Part shown: piece after piece, positions 19,370 through 31,684 of the stretch | How the letters are laid out: every line of letters starts with the position of its first letter | Position numbering within the stretch: the stretch's first letter is position 1 | Assembly: GCA_018336195.1 (NCBI GenBank) | Contig: JAGXQV010000056.1 | Span: forward strand, 32,018-96,017 | DNA length: 64,000 nucleotides | Reading direction: 5' to 3' | Source of the DNA: Sulfuricella sp. | GTDB taxonomy: Bacteria > Pseudomonadota > Gammaproteobacteria > Burkholderiales > Sulfuricellaceae | Translations under genes and position numbers: made by a program | Notes under the pieces: model-generated | Database searches by the model: none | What the model was told of the DNA's origin: nothing | The model's input: only the letters and a program-made list of their open reading frames with translations

Positions 19370-20032
19370 TCAGCGGGTTCCCCATATCAGTAAATGCCGG
19401 TCGCTCACTGCCGCGATGTTGAGATGGGCGAGGCCGGCGCTAGCCAGCTGCGCCCGCACTTCGTCGGGACGATAGGCGGCCAGCAGGGAATTGTAAAAAT
19501 CGCGGCGCAGCACTTCCGGTGCGTCGTCGGCATAGCGCGTGGTCAACTCCGCGGCCTCGTCGAGCGAAGCCGGGCGCAACAGGTCCATCACCGCCAGCGG
19601 CGCACCGGGCTTGGCCACTTGGGCGACGGTGTCCCACAACACGGAGGGGTCATTGAGGTGATGGAGCAGGCTGTTGCTGACCACGGCGTCCCAGGCCTGG
19701 CTGGGCAGATCGGGGTCGGGCAGGTAATGTTGTTCGAGGGCGATCCGGTCATCCAGGCCGTTGCGGATGGCGGCCTGCCGCCCCAGTTCCAGCATCGCCG
19801 GCGCGCCGTCGATGCCCACGAAAGAGGCCTGCGGCAATGCCCGCGCGAAACGCAGGGTGATATCCGCCGGGCCGCAGCCCAGGTCGAGCACGCGGCCGGT
19901 TGCGAAGGCCGGGAAAAGACGGCGGAAATGCCCGACGAAGGCGTCGTGCGGCGCGCTGAAATCGGCGTCGGCATAGGCTTGCGCCTGTGCCGCATCGTCC
20001 ATCAAATCGGGTTCGGGGGTGCGGGAAAGCAT
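19370..20032 (-). CDS. Class I SAM-dependent methyltransferase
   Basis: 220 residues. Motif I is VLDLGCGPADITLRFA, motif II-like SFVGIDGAPAMLELG, and motif IV DAVVSNSLLHHLNDP, an arrangement of UbiE/Tam-like small-molecule methyltransferases. The substrate cannot be identified. The ATG at 20032 is the best start. It is coupled to the CoA-binding gene downstream. A palindromic 137-bp element lies 63 bp upstream. Confidence 0.82.
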   Translation of the reverse strand: MLSRTPEPDLMDDAAQAQAYADADFSAPHDAFVGHFRRLFPAFATGRVLDLGCGPADITLRFARALPQASFVGIDGAPAMLELGRQAAIRNGLDDRIALEQHYLPDPDLPSQAWDAVVSNSLLHHLNDPSVLWDTVAQVAKPGAPLAVMDLLRPASLDEAAELTTRYADDAPEVLRRDFYNSLLAAYRPDEVRAQLASAGLAHLNIAAVSDRHLLIWGTR

Positions 20033-20095
20033 GGTTGGGCCAGTTGCGGGAAGGATGGTGGATTATACGGCGGCAAGCACCGCCAAATCCAATCC

Positions 20096-20232
20096 TAGGA
20101 GTCCTGTCGGACTTAAAGGAAATCGGCTGCAAATTTGTCTGTCCTCGCCCAGCCGAATTTTGCGAGCAGCCGCTACGCGGCTTGCCTGCGAACCCCGATG
20201 CGCTTCGATTCTTCAAGTCCGACAGGCTCCTA
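20096..20232. repeat. 137-bp inverted-repeat element (MITE/REP-like)
   Basis: The left end TAGGAGTCCTGTCGGACTTA is matched by the reverse complement of the right end TTCAAGTCCGACAGGCTCCT (one gap or mismatch zone), leaving about 95 bp of interior that contains further short palindromes, including AGCCGCTACGCGGCT. No frame inside is plausible. Such elements fold into long hairpins and are often dispersed in the genome; no second copy is in this window. Confidence 0.7.
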
Positions 20233-20306
20233 ATGTGTTGATTTGCGCCTTAATAACAGATTAAAATGGTAAGGTATATTTTACAATCCACTTTAAGGAG
20301 TTTTAC

Positions 20307-20567
20307 ATGTCCCATTCCTGCGCCAACATCATTTCCGCCGATATGCTCTACCCCTTCGATGCGCGTGGCGTTGCCAAGCGTTTCCGCCATGCCGCGATTT
20401 TCGGCGCGCTCGATTCGCTCCATCCCGGCGAGACCATGCGTTTCGTCAACGACCACGACCCCCTGCCGCTGCTCGCCCAACTGCAGGATCGCTATGGCGA
20501 CGGCATCAACATCGCCTATGTGCAGCGCGAGCCGGGCGGCATCATGATTGATTTCACGCGCAGATAA
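20307..20567 (+). CDS. DUF2249 family protein
   Basis: 86 residues, whole-length DUF2249 domain: YPFDARGVAKRFRHAAIFGALDSLHPGE, MRFVNDHDPLPLLAQLQDRYG and the C-terminal REPGGIMIDFTRR. The fold is SirA/TusA-like. DUF2249 genes often occur with anaerobic, nitric-oxide or nitrite-reduction genes, but none lie nearby. TTAAGGAG gives a good ribosome site. Upstream DNA is AT-rich, with one half of an FNR-like box (TTGAT at 20238) and no clear second half. Confidence 0.85.
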   Translation: MSHSCANIISADMLYPFDARGVAKRFRHAAIFGALDSLHPGETMRFVNDHDPLPLLAQLQDRYGDGINIAYVQREPGGIMIDFTRR

Positions 20568-20586
20568 TCGTTCTTTTCCGAAATGG

Positions 20587-20650
20587 CGTAGGTTCGCTTG
20601 CCCCCTATGGGCAAGCGGCAGGGCTGCGCGCCATGTTAGCGCGGCCTACG
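20587..20650. repeat. REP-like hairpin between DUF2249 and ftsX
   Basis: CGTAGG at the left end pairs with CCTACG at the right. Inside, CGCTTGCCC and GGGCAAGCG form a perfect 9-bp stem with a 5-base loop. The element overlaps the ftsX stop codon and lies between convergent genes, so it may serve as a bidirectional end point for transcription. Confidence 0.6.
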
Positions 20651-21551
20651 AGAAAATCTCGCGAAGGTGACGGCCGACCGCCAGATAGGCGCCCATCCAC
20701 CCCAGCACGGTAGCGAACAGCAGCAGGGCGAGGATGTCGGGCGTTGCGGGAAGGGCGAGCTGGAAATTCAGGTCGTACAGCGCTGCCAGACGGGTGATGG
20801 CGTCGTTGAGCAGGCGGAAAGCGCCGGCTACCACCAGCCAGGCAATCGCACCGCCGGCGCCGCCCTGGATGGCGCCGTGGTAGAGGAAAGGCCGGCGCAC
20901 GAAGGCGTCGGTGGCGCCGATCAGGCTGCTGACCTCGATTTCCTCGCGCTGCGAGAGGATTTGCAGGCGAATGGTATTGCCGATAATCACCACCAGTGCG
21001 AACCCCAGCAATACCGCGAGCAGGGTAACCCCTTCGCGTCCCAGTTGCAGCATGGCATGGAGGCGTTTCACCCAGGCTTCGTCGAGCAGCACCGTTTCCA
21101 CTTTGGGTAACTTGCGCAACTCCTCGCCGAGTTTGGTGATCGCGGGTGCGTCGGTGGAAGCGGGGCGAACCGTGATGACGTCGGGGAGCGGGTTTTTATC
21201 CAGACCGGCGGTGACGTCGCCCACCCCGGCGCTGCGGTTGAGTTCCTGCAAGGCCTGATCGCGCGGGATAAAGGTAAATTCGGCGATGTCCTCGCGCTTT
21301 CTCAATTTGGCTTGCAGGTCGTTGATGGCCTCGGCGTTGGCCGTGGCGGTCAGCACCACGGTGATTAGCGGCTCGCCCTGGGCGTGGTTGGCCAGTCCCT
21401 GAATGTTGACGAGCAAGGAGTACAGTCCGGCGGGCAGGCTGAGCGCCACGCCGATCACCAGGGCCGTCAACAGGCTGGCAAAGGGGGTGCGGGCGAAGTG
21501 CCGCAAGACGCCGGCCAGCGCGGCCCGATGCTGGATCAGCCAGACGCTCAT
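20646..21551 (-). CDS. ftsX: Cell division protein FtsX
   Basis: 301 residues from the ATG at 21551, which overlaps the ftsE stop (ATGA). FtsX is the membrane half of the FtsEX complex; it activates periplasmic amidase regulators such as EnvC, and an envC-type gene lies at 60.9 kb. Four membrane helices are visible: about 25-48, then three near residues 175-290. The large periplasmic loop holds the predicted EnvC contact surface. Conserved QREEIEVSSLIGATDAFVRRPF follows helix 2. Confidence 0.94.
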   Translation of the reverse strand: MSVWLIQHRAALAGVLRHFARTPFASLLTALVIGVALSLPAGLYSLLVNIQGLANHAQGEPLITVVLTATANAEAINDLQAKLRKREDIAEFTFIPRDQALQELNRSAGVGDVTAGLDKNPLPDVITVRPASTDAPAITKLGEELRKLPKVETVLLDEAWVKRLHAMLQLGREGVTLLAVLLGFALVVIIGNTIRLQILSQREEIEVSSLIGATDAFVRRPFLYHGAIQGGAGGAIAWLVVAGAFRLLNDAITRLAALYDLNFQLALPATPDILALLLFATVLGWMGAYLAVGRHLREIFS

Positions 21552-22201
21552 GATGCCAGCTTCCCGTGGTCGAGGGTCAGCAGGCGGGCGTTCAGGTCGC
21601 GCGCGGTCTGCGGGTCGGGGGTGGCGATCACGATGGTGACGCCGACCTGGTTGAAGGATTTGAACATTTCCAGAATGTCGTGGGCGTAATTGGCGTCGAG
21701 GTTGCCGGTCGGTTCGTCGGCAAGCAGGATGGACGGGCGGTTGACGATAGCGCGGGCGATGCACAGGCGTTGCTGCTCGCCGCCGGAAAGCGCTACCGGG
21801 AAGGATTTCTCGCGGTCGAGCAGGCCCACCTTGTCGAGCGCGGCGCGCACCCGCTTGGCCGATTCCGCCGGGTCGAAGCCGGCAATGTGCAGCGGCAGCA
21901 GGACGTTTTCATAAGCGGTGCGGTTGTAGAGCAGCTTGTGATCCTGAAAGATCAAGCCGATGTTGCGGCGCAGGAAGGGAATCGCGCTACGCCGGATCTG
22001 CCCGATGTTCTGGCCGTTCACCACCACGCTGCCGTTGCTGGGCGTCTCGATGGCGGCGACGAGCTTCAGCAGGGTGCTTTTGCCCGCCCCGGAATGTCCG
22101 GTGACGCACACCATTTCGCCCGGCTCGATGGAAAAGGTCAGGTCGCGCAGCGCCTCGTAACCACCGGGATAGCGCTTGCTGACCTGGCTAAACGCGATCA
22201 T
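21548..22201 (-). CDS. ftsE: Cell division ATP-binding protein FtsE
   Basis: 217 residues. ABC ATPase with Walker [13 protein letters not shown], signature [15 protein letters not shown] and Walker [13 protein letters not shown]. It powers FtsX on the cytosolic side at the division septum. It overlaps both ftsY upstream and ftsX downstream by 4 bases (ATGA), showing translational coupling in the classic ftsYEX operon. Confidence 0.97.
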   Translation of the reverse strand: MIAFSQVSKRYPGGYEALRDLTFSIEPGEMVCVTGHSGAGKSTLLKLVAAIETPSNGSVVVNGQNIGQIRRSAIPFLRRNIGLIFQDHKLLYNRTAYENVLLPLHIAGFDPAESAKRVRAALDKVGLLDREKSFPVALSGGEQQRLCIARAIVNRPSILLADEPTGNLDANYAHDILEMFKSFNQVGVTIVIATPDPQTARDLNARLLTLDHGKLAS

Positions 22202-23205
22202 TTAAACATCGCGTCGGCGAATTCCTTCGCGACGAAGGGGCGCAGGTCGTCGATGCGTTCGCCGACCCCGATGAAGCGCACCGGCACCGGCTGGGTCTTG
22301 GCGATGGCGGCGATCACCCCGCCCTTGGCGGTGCCGTCGAGCTTGGAGAGCACCAGCCCGGTCAAACCCAGCGCGCCGTCGAAGGCCTTGACCTGTGCCA
22401 GGGCGTTTTGCCCGGTATTGGCGTCGAGCACCAGCAGTACTTCGTGGGGGGCGCTGGCTTCCGCCTTGGCAATCACCCGTTTGATCTTCTTCAGCTCTTC
22501 CATGAGGTGCAACTGGGTCGGCAGGCGCCCGGCGGTATCCGCCAGCACGATGTCGATGCCGCGCGCGTGGGCGGCCTGGATGGCGTCGTAGATCACCGCC
22601 GCGGCATCGTTGCCTTCCTGGCTGATCACCGTGACGTTGTTGCGCTCGCCCCAGGTCTGCAATTGCTCGCGGGCGGCGGCGCGAAAGGTGTCGCCGGCGG
22701 CGAGCAGCACCGATTTGCCCTGTTCCTGGAAATGCTTGGCGAGCTTGCCGATGGTGGTGGTCTTGCCGGCGCCGTTGACGCCCGCCAGCATGATCACAAA
22801 CGGCTTGTGGGTGCCGATGTCGAGGGGCTTTTCCAGCACGGCTATCATGTCGACCAGTGCGTCGTGCAAGGCTTCCTGCATTTGCGAGGCCTCGGTCAGA
22901 CCCTGGCGGCGCACCCGGTTGCGCAGATCGTCGAGCAGCGCCTGGGTGGCGCTGACGCCCACGTCAGCGGTAAGCAGAACAGTTTCCAGTTCTTCGTAAA
23001 GTTCCTCGTCGATCTTGCCGCCGCCGAACAGGCCGGACAGTTTGCTGTTGAGGTTTTCGCGGGTCTTGGCAAGCCCCTGGCGCAGCCGTTCGCCCCAACT
23101 GAGGGGCTTTTCCTCGACGGCTTTTTCTCCGGCGGAATTTCCCTCAACACGGAGTTCCTCGGGCGGAGCGTCTTCCTTGGCGGATTTTTTGAAGAAACTA
23201 AACAT
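22198..23205 (-). CDS. ftsY: Signal recognition particle receptor FtsY
   Basis: 335 residues. The N-terminal acidic A-region is short (about 1-35), followed by the N-domain four-helix bundle and the SRP GTPase G-domain: [18 protein letters not shown] (P-loop), [17 protein letters not shown] and TKLDG-type [10 protein letters not shown]. It docks ribosome-SRP complexes at the membrane. First gene of ftsYEX; divergent from the M16 peptidase genes. Confidence 0.97.
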   Translation of the reverse strand: MFSFFKKSAKEDAPPEELRVEGNSAGEKAVEEKPLSWGERLRQGLAKTRENLNSKLSGLFGGGKIDEELYEELETVLLTADVGVSATQALLDDLRNRVRRQGLTEASQMQEALHDALVDMIAVLEKPLDIGTHKPFVIMLAGVNGAGKTTTIGKLAKHFQEQGKSVLLAAGDTFRAAAREQLQTWGERNNVTVISQEGNDAAAVIYDAIQAAHARGIDIVLADTAGRLPTQLHLMEELKKIKRVIAKAEASAPHEVLLVLDANTGQNALAQVKAFDGALGLTGLVLSKLDGTAKGGVIAAIAKTQPVPVRFIGVGERIDDLRPFVAKEFADAMFK

Positions 23206-23272
23206 GGGTGGGTTTGGTCAGACGGTACGCTATAATTTTGAACCCCGCCATTTTAGGCGATTAGGAGGTTTT

Positions 23273-24640
23273 GTGCGCAACTTACTGATTACCGCCGGTT
23301 GTCTGGCGTGGCTGCTGCCTTTCGCAGCAGCCGCCAACCCCACTGAATTCAAGCTCGACAACGGCATGAAGCTGATCGTCAAGGAAGACCACCGCGCCCC
23401 GGTGGTTGTCTCGCAGGTATGGTACAAGGCCGGCAGCATGGACGAGGTGAGCGGCACCACCGGCGTCGCCCACCTGCTCGAACACATGATGTTCAAGGGC
23501 ACCAAGGACGTGCCCACCGGCCAGTTTTCCAAGATCATCGCCGCCGCAGGGGGCAAGGAAAACGCTTTCACGAGCAGCGACCACACCGCCTATTTCCAGC
23601 AATTGCAAGCTTCCCGCCTGCCCGTGTCGTTCCGCCTGGAGGCCGACCGGATGCACAACCTGGTCATTAGCGACGAGGAGTTCTCCAAGGAGATCAAGGT
23701 GGTGATGGAAGAGCGCCGTTGGCGTACCGACGACAAGCCGCAGGCGCTGGTCTACGAGCAATTGCGCGGGGTCGCCTTCCAGTCCCATCCCTACCATCAC
23801 CCGGTGATCGGCTGGATGAACGACCTGGAAAATATGACCGCCGCAGACGCGCGCAACTGGTACCGCAGTTGGTACACGCCGAACAACGCCACCCTGGTGG
23901 TGGTCGGCGACGTCGATCCGCAGGCGGTGCTCAAGCTGGCCCAGGAATACTACGGAAAAATCCCTGCCCAGCCCCTGCCGCCCCGCAAGGTGCCGGTGGA
24001 GGCCGAGCAGCACGGCATCAAGCGCCTTACCGTGAAGGCTCCGGCGCAATTCCCCTATTTGTTGATGGGCTACCACGCGCCCGCCCTGAAAAACCCCGCG
24101 CAGGACTGGGAACCCTACGCCCTCGAAGTGTTGGCCGCCATTCTCGACGGCCACGCCTCGGCACGCCTCAACAAGTCGCTGATCCAGGAACAGCAGGTGG
24201 CGAGCGCGGTGGGCGCGGGCTACGACCTGATCGCGCGCGGCCCCAGCATGTTCCTGCTCGACGGCACGCCCTCGGAAGGCAAGAGCGTCGCCGACCTGGA
24301 AGCCGCGCTGCGCGTCGAGATCGACAAGATCAAGAACGCCGGCGTGACGGAAGAGGAACTGCAGCGCGTCAAGGCGCAAACCGTGGCGAACCACGTCTAT
24401 CAACGCGACTCGATGTTCTACCAGGCGATGTTGATCGGCGAGGTGGAAACCGCCGGGATGTCCTACCAATCGCTCGACACCATGCTCGACAAACTCAAGG
24501 CCGTGACGGCGGAGCAAGTGCGCGAAGTGGCGCGCAAATACCTGATCGACGACCACCTCACGGTGGCCGAACTCGATCCCCAACCGCTGGATAACGTCAA
24601 ACCGGCCCAAGCGCCGAAGGGGTTGCATCATGCCAATTAA
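23273..24640 (+). CDS. M16 family zinc metallopeptidase, periplasmic, catalytic subunit
   Basis: 455 residues from a GTG at 23273, with TTAGGAGG 4 bases upstream; a longer frame upstream overlaps ftsY and is unlikely. A signal peptide spans about 1-21. The inverted zinc motif HxxEH is H67-LLE-H71, with the downstream Glu in the family region, so this copy should be active. It resembles the processing-peptidase-like YhjJ/PqqL group. TATAAT at 23231-23236 may be its -10. It overlaps a second M16 gene by 11 bases. Confidence 0.92.
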   Translation: MRNLLITAGCLAWLLPFAAAANPTEFKLDNGMKLIVKEDHRAPVVVSQVWYKAGSMDEVSGTTGVAHLLEHMMFKGTKDVPTGQFSKIIAAAGGKENAFTSSDHTAYFQQLQASRLPVSFRLEADRMHNLVISDEEFSKEIKVVMEERRWRTDDKPQALVYEQLRGVAFQSHPYHHPVIGWMNDLENMTAADARNWYRSWYTPNNATLVVVGDVDPQAVLKLAQEYYGKIPAQPLPPRKVPVEAEQHGIKRLTVKAPAQFPYLLMGYHAPALKNPAQDWEPYALEVLAAILDGHASARLNKSLIQEQQVASAVGAGYDLIARGPSMFLLDGTPSEGKSVADLEAALRVEIDKIKNAGVTEEELQRVKAQTVANHVYQRDSMFYQAMLIGEVETAGMSYQSLDTMLDKLKAVTAEQVREVARKYLIDDHLTVAELDPQPLDNVKPAQAPKGLHHAN

Positions 24641-25926
24641 GCTCGTTCTCGCCGTATTCCTGCTGGTGCAAACCGGCCTCGCCCTCGCCGCCCCGAAAAT
24701 CCAGTTCTGGCGCATGGATAACGGGGTGCGCGTGTATTTCGTGGAAAACCACGACCTGCCGCTGCTCGACATCAGCGTCGATTTCAGCGCCGGCTACAGC
24801 CGCGACCCGGCGGACAAAGCCGGGCGCGCCGCACTCGCTCATCACATGCTGGCGCGCGGCGCGGGCGGCCTGAACGAAGAGGAAATCTCCAAGCGCATGG
24901 CCGACGTCGGCGCACAACTCAGCGGCGGCTTCGATGCCGACCGCGCCGGAGTGGGCCTGCGCACCCTCAGCAGCGCCCGCGAGCGCGACCAGGCGCTCGA
25001 CGTCATGGCGCGGATAATCCAGCAGCCGGAATTCCCGGAAAGCGTGATCCAGCGCGAGAAGGCCCGCACCATCGCCGGCATCAAGGAGGCCGAAACCCAG
25101 CCCGACCACATCGCCGCCAAGACCTTCATGGCGCTGCTCTACGGCAAGCACCCTTACGGACTGCAATCCAGCGGCGAGGTAGCGACGGTCAGCGCCCTGA
25201 CCCGCCAGGATCTGCAGGATTTCTATCGAGACCATTACCGCGCCGATAATGCCCAGGTGGCGATCATGGGCGACGTCACCGCGGAACAGGCGCGCGCCAT
25301 CGTCACCCAGCTCACCGCCAAGCTGCCGCGCGGCAACGCCGCCCAGCCGTTGCCTCCGGTGGCGCTCAAGATCAAGGCGGAAACCCGGCGCATCGCCCAT
25401 CCCGCCACCCAGGCCCACATCCTGATGGGTATTCCCGGCATCAAGCGCGACGACCCGGATTACTTCGCGCTGTATGTCGGCAACTACGTCCTCGGCGGCG
25501 GCGGCTTCGACTCGCGCCTCATCGACGAAGTCCGCCAGAAGCGCGGCCTGGCCTACAGCGCCTACAGCTACTTCATGCCGATGAAACAGGAAGGCCCCTT
25601 CCAGATCGGCCTGCAAACCAAGCGCGACCAAGCCGACCAGGCTCTCGCCGTGGTGCGCGACACGGTGCGGCGCTACGTCGCCGAAGGCCCCAGCGAAGCC
25701 GAACTCAAGCAAGCCAAGAACAACATCATCGGTGGCTTCCCGTTGCGCATCGACAGCAACCGGAAAATCCTCGACTACCTGGTTGCCATCGGCTTTTACG
25801 GCCTGCCGCTCAGCTATCTCGACGACTTTTCCGCCAAGGTGGAAAAAGTCAGCGTCGCCGACATCAAGGCCGCTTTCGCCAGGCGCGTCGATCCCGACGC
25901 CATGGTGACGGTGCTGGTCGCCGCCG

Positions 25927-25943
<17 letters not shown>
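24630..25943 (+). CDS. M16 family peptidase-like protein, inactive partner
   Basis: 437 residues with a signal peptide (about 1-21). The M16 fold is clear, but the position of the zinc motif reads ALAHHMLARG instead of HxxEH, so the catalytic Glu and second His are gone. This matches the alpha/beta arrangement of M16B peptidases, where one subunit is catalytic and the other binds substrate. The tight overlap with the active gene supports a heterodimer in the periplasm. The substrate is unknown. Confidence 0.9.
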
Positions 25944-27233
<1,290 letters not shown>

Positions 27234-27255
27234 GCCGGTTCGGTTTGAAATGAAA

Positions 27256-27292
27256 AACGGCGGCAACCTGGAAGGGTTGCCGCCGTTTTTTT
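27256..27292 (+). terminator. Strong terminator after the ferredoxin gene
   Basis: A perfect 13-bp stem (AACGGCGGCAACC with its complement) closes a 6-base loop and is followed by seven T residues. Confidence 0.95.
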
Positions 27293-27551
27293 GTTGGGGA
27301 AATAGCAGGAGCAAATACGACCCAACTGACGCTTGGTTTATGGTTGGTGTTTGGCTCGTCGGTTCGGACAAATCCAGTAACTGGAAATTGGTTGTTTTTC
27401 TCACTCAGGATGTGTGAGTTGCGTTGTTGAACTTCGACAAAGCCGGGAGTGGCAAGGATGGCGATCACCTCGCCGGGACTGGGGGCGGGGACTTTTCCCC
27501 TCTCCTGAAATTTTTATAGCCACTTCCCGCCCCAGTCGCGGATAATTACGC
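27293..27551. other. 259-bp intergenic region before dbpA
   Basis: The stretch contains minus-strand open frames with no recognisable protein, several TTGG/CCAA-type short repeats and a less GC-rich section (27330-27430). The dbpA promoter should be here, but no clear -35/-10 pair was found. Confidence 0.3.
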
Positions 27552-28985
<1,434 letters not shown>

Positions 28986-29040
28986 TGTGGAGTATCGGCA
29001 TCTTGCCGGCACTCCAAGGGGGAAAATGAGGGGTGTTTCT

Positions 29041-29118
29041 CCGTAGGAGCGAGGCTTGCCCGCGACAGCCTTGTCTCTTCGGCGTATACCGCTTCGGGGG
29101 TGAACCCCCTCCTACCGT
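29041..29118. repeat. REP-like palindromic element, copy A
   Basis: It begins CGTAGGAGCGAGGCTTGCCC and ends with CTCCTACCG, so the two ends pair. A second copy of the first 26 bases occurs at 43936. The right end contains the stop codon of the minus-strand metallopeptidase gene. It sits between that gene and convergent dbpA. Confidence 0.75.
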
Positions 29119-29648
29119 GGGTCTACCCTCGCCGCCCACAGCGCCTGCCCGGTGGTGTCGAGGTGGCAGAGATAGGCGCGCAGATCGAATTCCAGTTGGT
29201 GATATGCGGGTTCCATGTGTCGGCACAACTGGTAGAAAGCCTTGTCGTGCCGGCGTTCCTTGGTGTGGGCCAGTTCATGCACCACGATCATGCGCAGGAA
29301 TTCCGCCGGCATTTCCTTGAATACCGCTGCGATGCGGATCTCGCGCTTGGCCTTGAGCTTGCCGCCCTGTACCCGTGAAATGTTGGTATGGGTGCCCAGC
29401 GCGTTGTGGATGACGTGGAGCTTGCCGTCGAAGCCTACCTTGCTGAGTTGCCCGGCGTTGCGCAGGTAGGCGTTCTTGAGTTCCTGTACGTAGTCGTAGA
29501 GCGCCTTGTCGGTGCGCACGGCGTGGGCTTGCGGGTATTTTTTCAGCAGTAGCGTGGCCAGTTGGCCTTGGGCGATGAGTTGCCGAACCTGCTCGGTGAG
29601 CGCCGGCGGGTAACCGGTCAGGTAATCCGGCGTGGCCGGCGGACGCAT
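29112..29648 (-). CDS. YgjP-like (DUF45) metallopeptidase-domain protein
   Basis: 178 residues from the ATG at 29648, which overlaps the stop of the upstream gene by one base (TAATG). The zinc site is HELAH (H124, E125, H128), with ERRHDKAFYQLCRHMEPAYHQLEFDLRAYL behind it, the pattern of the M48/SprT-like YgjP family. The protein is soluble. Its substrate is unknown; in many bacteria the family is a stand-alone small gene. Confidence 0.85.
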   Translation of the reverse strand: MRPPATPDYLTGYPPALTEQVRQLIAQGQLATLLLKKYPQAHAVRTDKALYDYVQELKNAYLRNAGQLSKVGFDGKLHVIHNALGTHTNISRVQGGKLKAKREIRIAAVFKEMPAEFLRMIVVHELAHTKERRHDKAFYQLCRHMEPAYHQLEFDLRAYLCHLDTTGQALWAARVDPR

Positions 29649-30325
29649 TAGTGCAGGCGTTGCGGCGAGCCGCAGCACTGCTTGTATTTCTTGCCGCTGC
29701 CGCACGGGCACAGGTCGTTGCGCCCGACTTTCGTGATTTCGCGGCGGATCGGCGTGGATTTCCGCCGGGCCAGCCAGAAATTGAAAATTCCCACTACCGC
29801 TTGGGGCAATATTCCCACGCAATCCTGCCAGACCTTGCGGTCTTCCTCTTCTTCGACGTATTCCCGGCCGCTGCGTTCGGCTTCTTCCTTGAAGGCGCCG
29901 GACAGGTAGAGAATCGGGAAGGTGAGCTTTTTCAGGGCTTCGTTGCCGGGCCGCAGCCATTCCTCGGTGGAGAGTCCCCAGCCCAGGATGTAGCCCTCGC
30001 ACCAGGCTTGGTAATCGGCGCGCGAGTCGCTGCCGGCGAGCGGCTTGAGTATCAGTTGGAGCGGCGGAGCGAGCAGGTCGGTCGCGACCTGGTTGTAAAA
30101 CCCCATCAGCAGCCCCATGAATTCGGTGGCCTGCTCCAACGATTCGTAATCCGGTTCGCCACCCAGCACTTCCCCGACCCAAGCGCTGGGCGGGATGATT
30201 TCCGGGCTGCTGACGACGGCGCACAGAAAGCCTTGCAGCTTGTCGAGGTGCATCGCCTGGCCGTGGAACAGCGGTGCGGCCAGCCAGGTTTCCAGGGCGG
30301 TGGTATCTGATTCGGTGAAGGGCAT
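29648..30325 (-). CDS. YecA/UPF0149 family protein with SEC-C zinc motif
   Basis: 225 residues. The N-terminal about 180 residues are a UPF0149/YecA helical domain ([30 protein letters not shown]). The C-terminus is a SEC-C zinc-binding motif: [19 protein letters not shown]. The same tail on SecA binds zinc and contacts the ribosome or SecB, so ribosome contact is a reasonable but unproven role. Coupled to the YgjP-like gene. Confidence 0.9.
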   Translation of the reverse strand: MPFTESDTTALETWLAAPLFHGQAMHLDKLQGFLCAVVSSPEIIPPSAWVGEVLGGEPDYESLEQATEFMGLLMGFYNQVATDLLAPPLQLILKPLAGSDSRADYQAWCEGYILGWGLSTEEWLRPGNEALKKLTFPILYLSGAFKEEAERSGREYVEEEEDRKVWQDCVGILPQAVVGIFNFWLARRKSTPIRREITKVGRNDLCPCGSGKKYKQCCGSPQRLH

Positions 30326-30363
30326 GAAATCGACTCGTTACGGGTGATGCGATGAATTGGGCT

Positions 30364-31281
30364 TTAATCCCACAGCGCCAGACGCGCCATTTCCAGGGCG
30401 CCTTCCTTGGTCTGGTGGCCGGCGACGAAGCGTCCGCGATGGCAGAAGATACCGCCCGGCAGGCCGGTGGCGGCGTCCAGGTCCGCGCCTTCCAGGCCGG
30501 CCCAGGCGGCGGGCAGCGGCTTGCGGTTGTCGAAGCTGCCGGGGGCTAGGGGAACGGTGTTGACGTGCCATTTCGCCTGGCTGTCCGGGGAAACCACGAA
30601 CAGGATGCGCTCGTATTCCGGCGATCCCAGCACGACTTCCTTCCACGGCACGTCGATGTCCAGCACCAGCAGGCGCCCGACTTCCAGCAATACGCCCTGC
30701 GCCACCACGGCACAGGCTTTCTCCAGGGCGTTGGCGCTGCGGATGGCGTTTTGCAGAACGGCTTTCGCCACGTTGACGGCATCCTCGAAGGCGGCTTGGC
30801 GGGATGGCGCGGAGGTGTCGTCCTGCCAGCCCGGATTGAAGCCGCCCAGCGCCGAGGAAATCGACATCACCGAAAACGTCGCGTTTTCGTTGCTGGGGGC
30901 GATGCCGCAATCCAGGGCGTCGACGCCTTGCACCAGCCAGCGATCCACCCGCGCTGCCGCTGCCGGCGAGCCGCATAGCGGTGCTCCCAGTTCCCGCCAG
31001 ATCAGGCCGAAGGAACTGTAGGGGAGGCCGTTTTCCCGCGCTTCCCGGTATTCGCGCTGGTGATGGTCGAAGCGGCAGGTCGCCGCGTCGAACGAACGGC
31101 CCACGTCGAACAGGACATCGGCGTTATCCAGTTGTTCCTGGTCGCGGGTGCGCAGAATCGTCACCTCTGGGTTTGCCAGGCGCAATGCCGCGGCGGCGAA
31201 GACATCGTCGGCATGAAAGGAGCCGGAATGGGTGGCGGCGACAACGCCGGGGCGTTGCAGAAGGATATGGAGAGGCGACAT
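30364..31281 (-). CDS. MYG1/UPF0160 family putative 3'-5' exonuclease
   Basis: 305 residues. Family signature near the start: ATHSGSFHADDVFAAAAL, followed by DVGRSFDAATCRFDHHQREY (DHH-like metal motif), then GVDALDCG and the C-terminal CHRGRFVAGHQTKEGALEMARLAL. MYG1 proteins are DHH-related; the eukaryotic one has been reported as an RNA exonuclease, but the bacterial role is not settled. Confidence 0.9.
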   Translation of the reverse strand: MSPLHILLQRPGVVAATHSGSFHADDVFAAAALRLANPEVTILRTRDQEQLDNADVLFDVGRSFDAATCRFDHHQREYREARENGLPYSSFGLIWRELGAPLCGSPAAAARVDRWLVQGVDALDCGIAPSNENATFSVMSISSALGGFNPGWQDDTSAPSRQAAFEDAVNVAKAVLQNAIRSANALEKACAVVAQGVLLEVGRLLVLDIDVPWKEVVLGSPEYERILFVVSPDSQAKWHVNTVPLAPGSFDNRKPLPAAWAGLEGADLDAATGLPGGIFCHRGRFVAGHQTKEGALEMARLALWD

Positions 31282-31311
31282 AGGGCTTATCGGTTGATTG
31301 CGGGAAAGCGA

Positions 31312-31342
31312 GCCGTTTCAGCGCATCCTTGGCTGAAACGGC
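31312..31342 (-). terminator. Hairpin upstream of the MYG1 gene
   Basis: GCCGTTTCAGC and GCTGAAACGGC form a perfect 11-bp stem with a 9-base loop. No T-run follows on either strand, so it may be a transcript-stabilising or rho-type structure rather than a classical terminator. It lies between a small minus-strand gene and the MYG1 gene. Confidence 0.5.
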
Positions 31343-31372
31343 GTGTTCAGGGAGTGCCGGCCAAGGCCGCCA

Positions 31373-31648
31373 TCAAGGGGCTTTGTCCTTGGGGGGCGGC
31401 TTTTTGTGGAATTTTTTGAACGGTTTCCTGGCTTGCCCGTCGCCGCTCGGTCGGGGCGCCTTGGCGGGGCCGGGGGGGCCGCGCCGCGCGCCTTGCCCTT
31501 GTTCGGTACCTTCCCCGCGGTTCACGGGGGCCAGGGTGATTTCAAGCTCGTTGATTTCGTCCCATTGTTCCTCGGTGCGCAGCCGTTCCGGGATAGCCTG
31601 GAGTTCTTGCAGGCGACGCCGAGGATTAGTCGTTTTTTGGTCAGTCAT
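31373..31648 (-). CDS. Small basic Pro/Lys-rich protein of unknown function
   Basis: 91 residues. The N-terminal half is helical and acidic-basic (RRRLQELQAIPERLRTEEQWDEINELEITLAP); the C-terminal half is disordered, rich in Pro, Lys and Gly, and ends in KPFKKFHKKPPPKDKAP. The tail suggests nucleic-acid or ribosome contact. No family could be named. Open frame, codon use like its neighbours and a clear ATG support it as a gene. Confidence 0.65.
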   Translation of the reverse strand: MTDQKTTNPRRRLQELQAIPERLRTEEQWDEINELEITLAPVNRGEGTEQGQGARRGPPGPAKAPRPSGDGQARKPFKKFHKKPPPKDKAP

Positions 31649-31684
31649 GCCGGTATTATCCCATATCTGAAAATCCCGGAGGAT

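Noticed and set aside
20233..20306. FNR/Dnr box upstream of the DUF2249 gene
   Set aside because: Only one half-site (TTGAT) is present; the second half does not match, so no regulator site is claimed.
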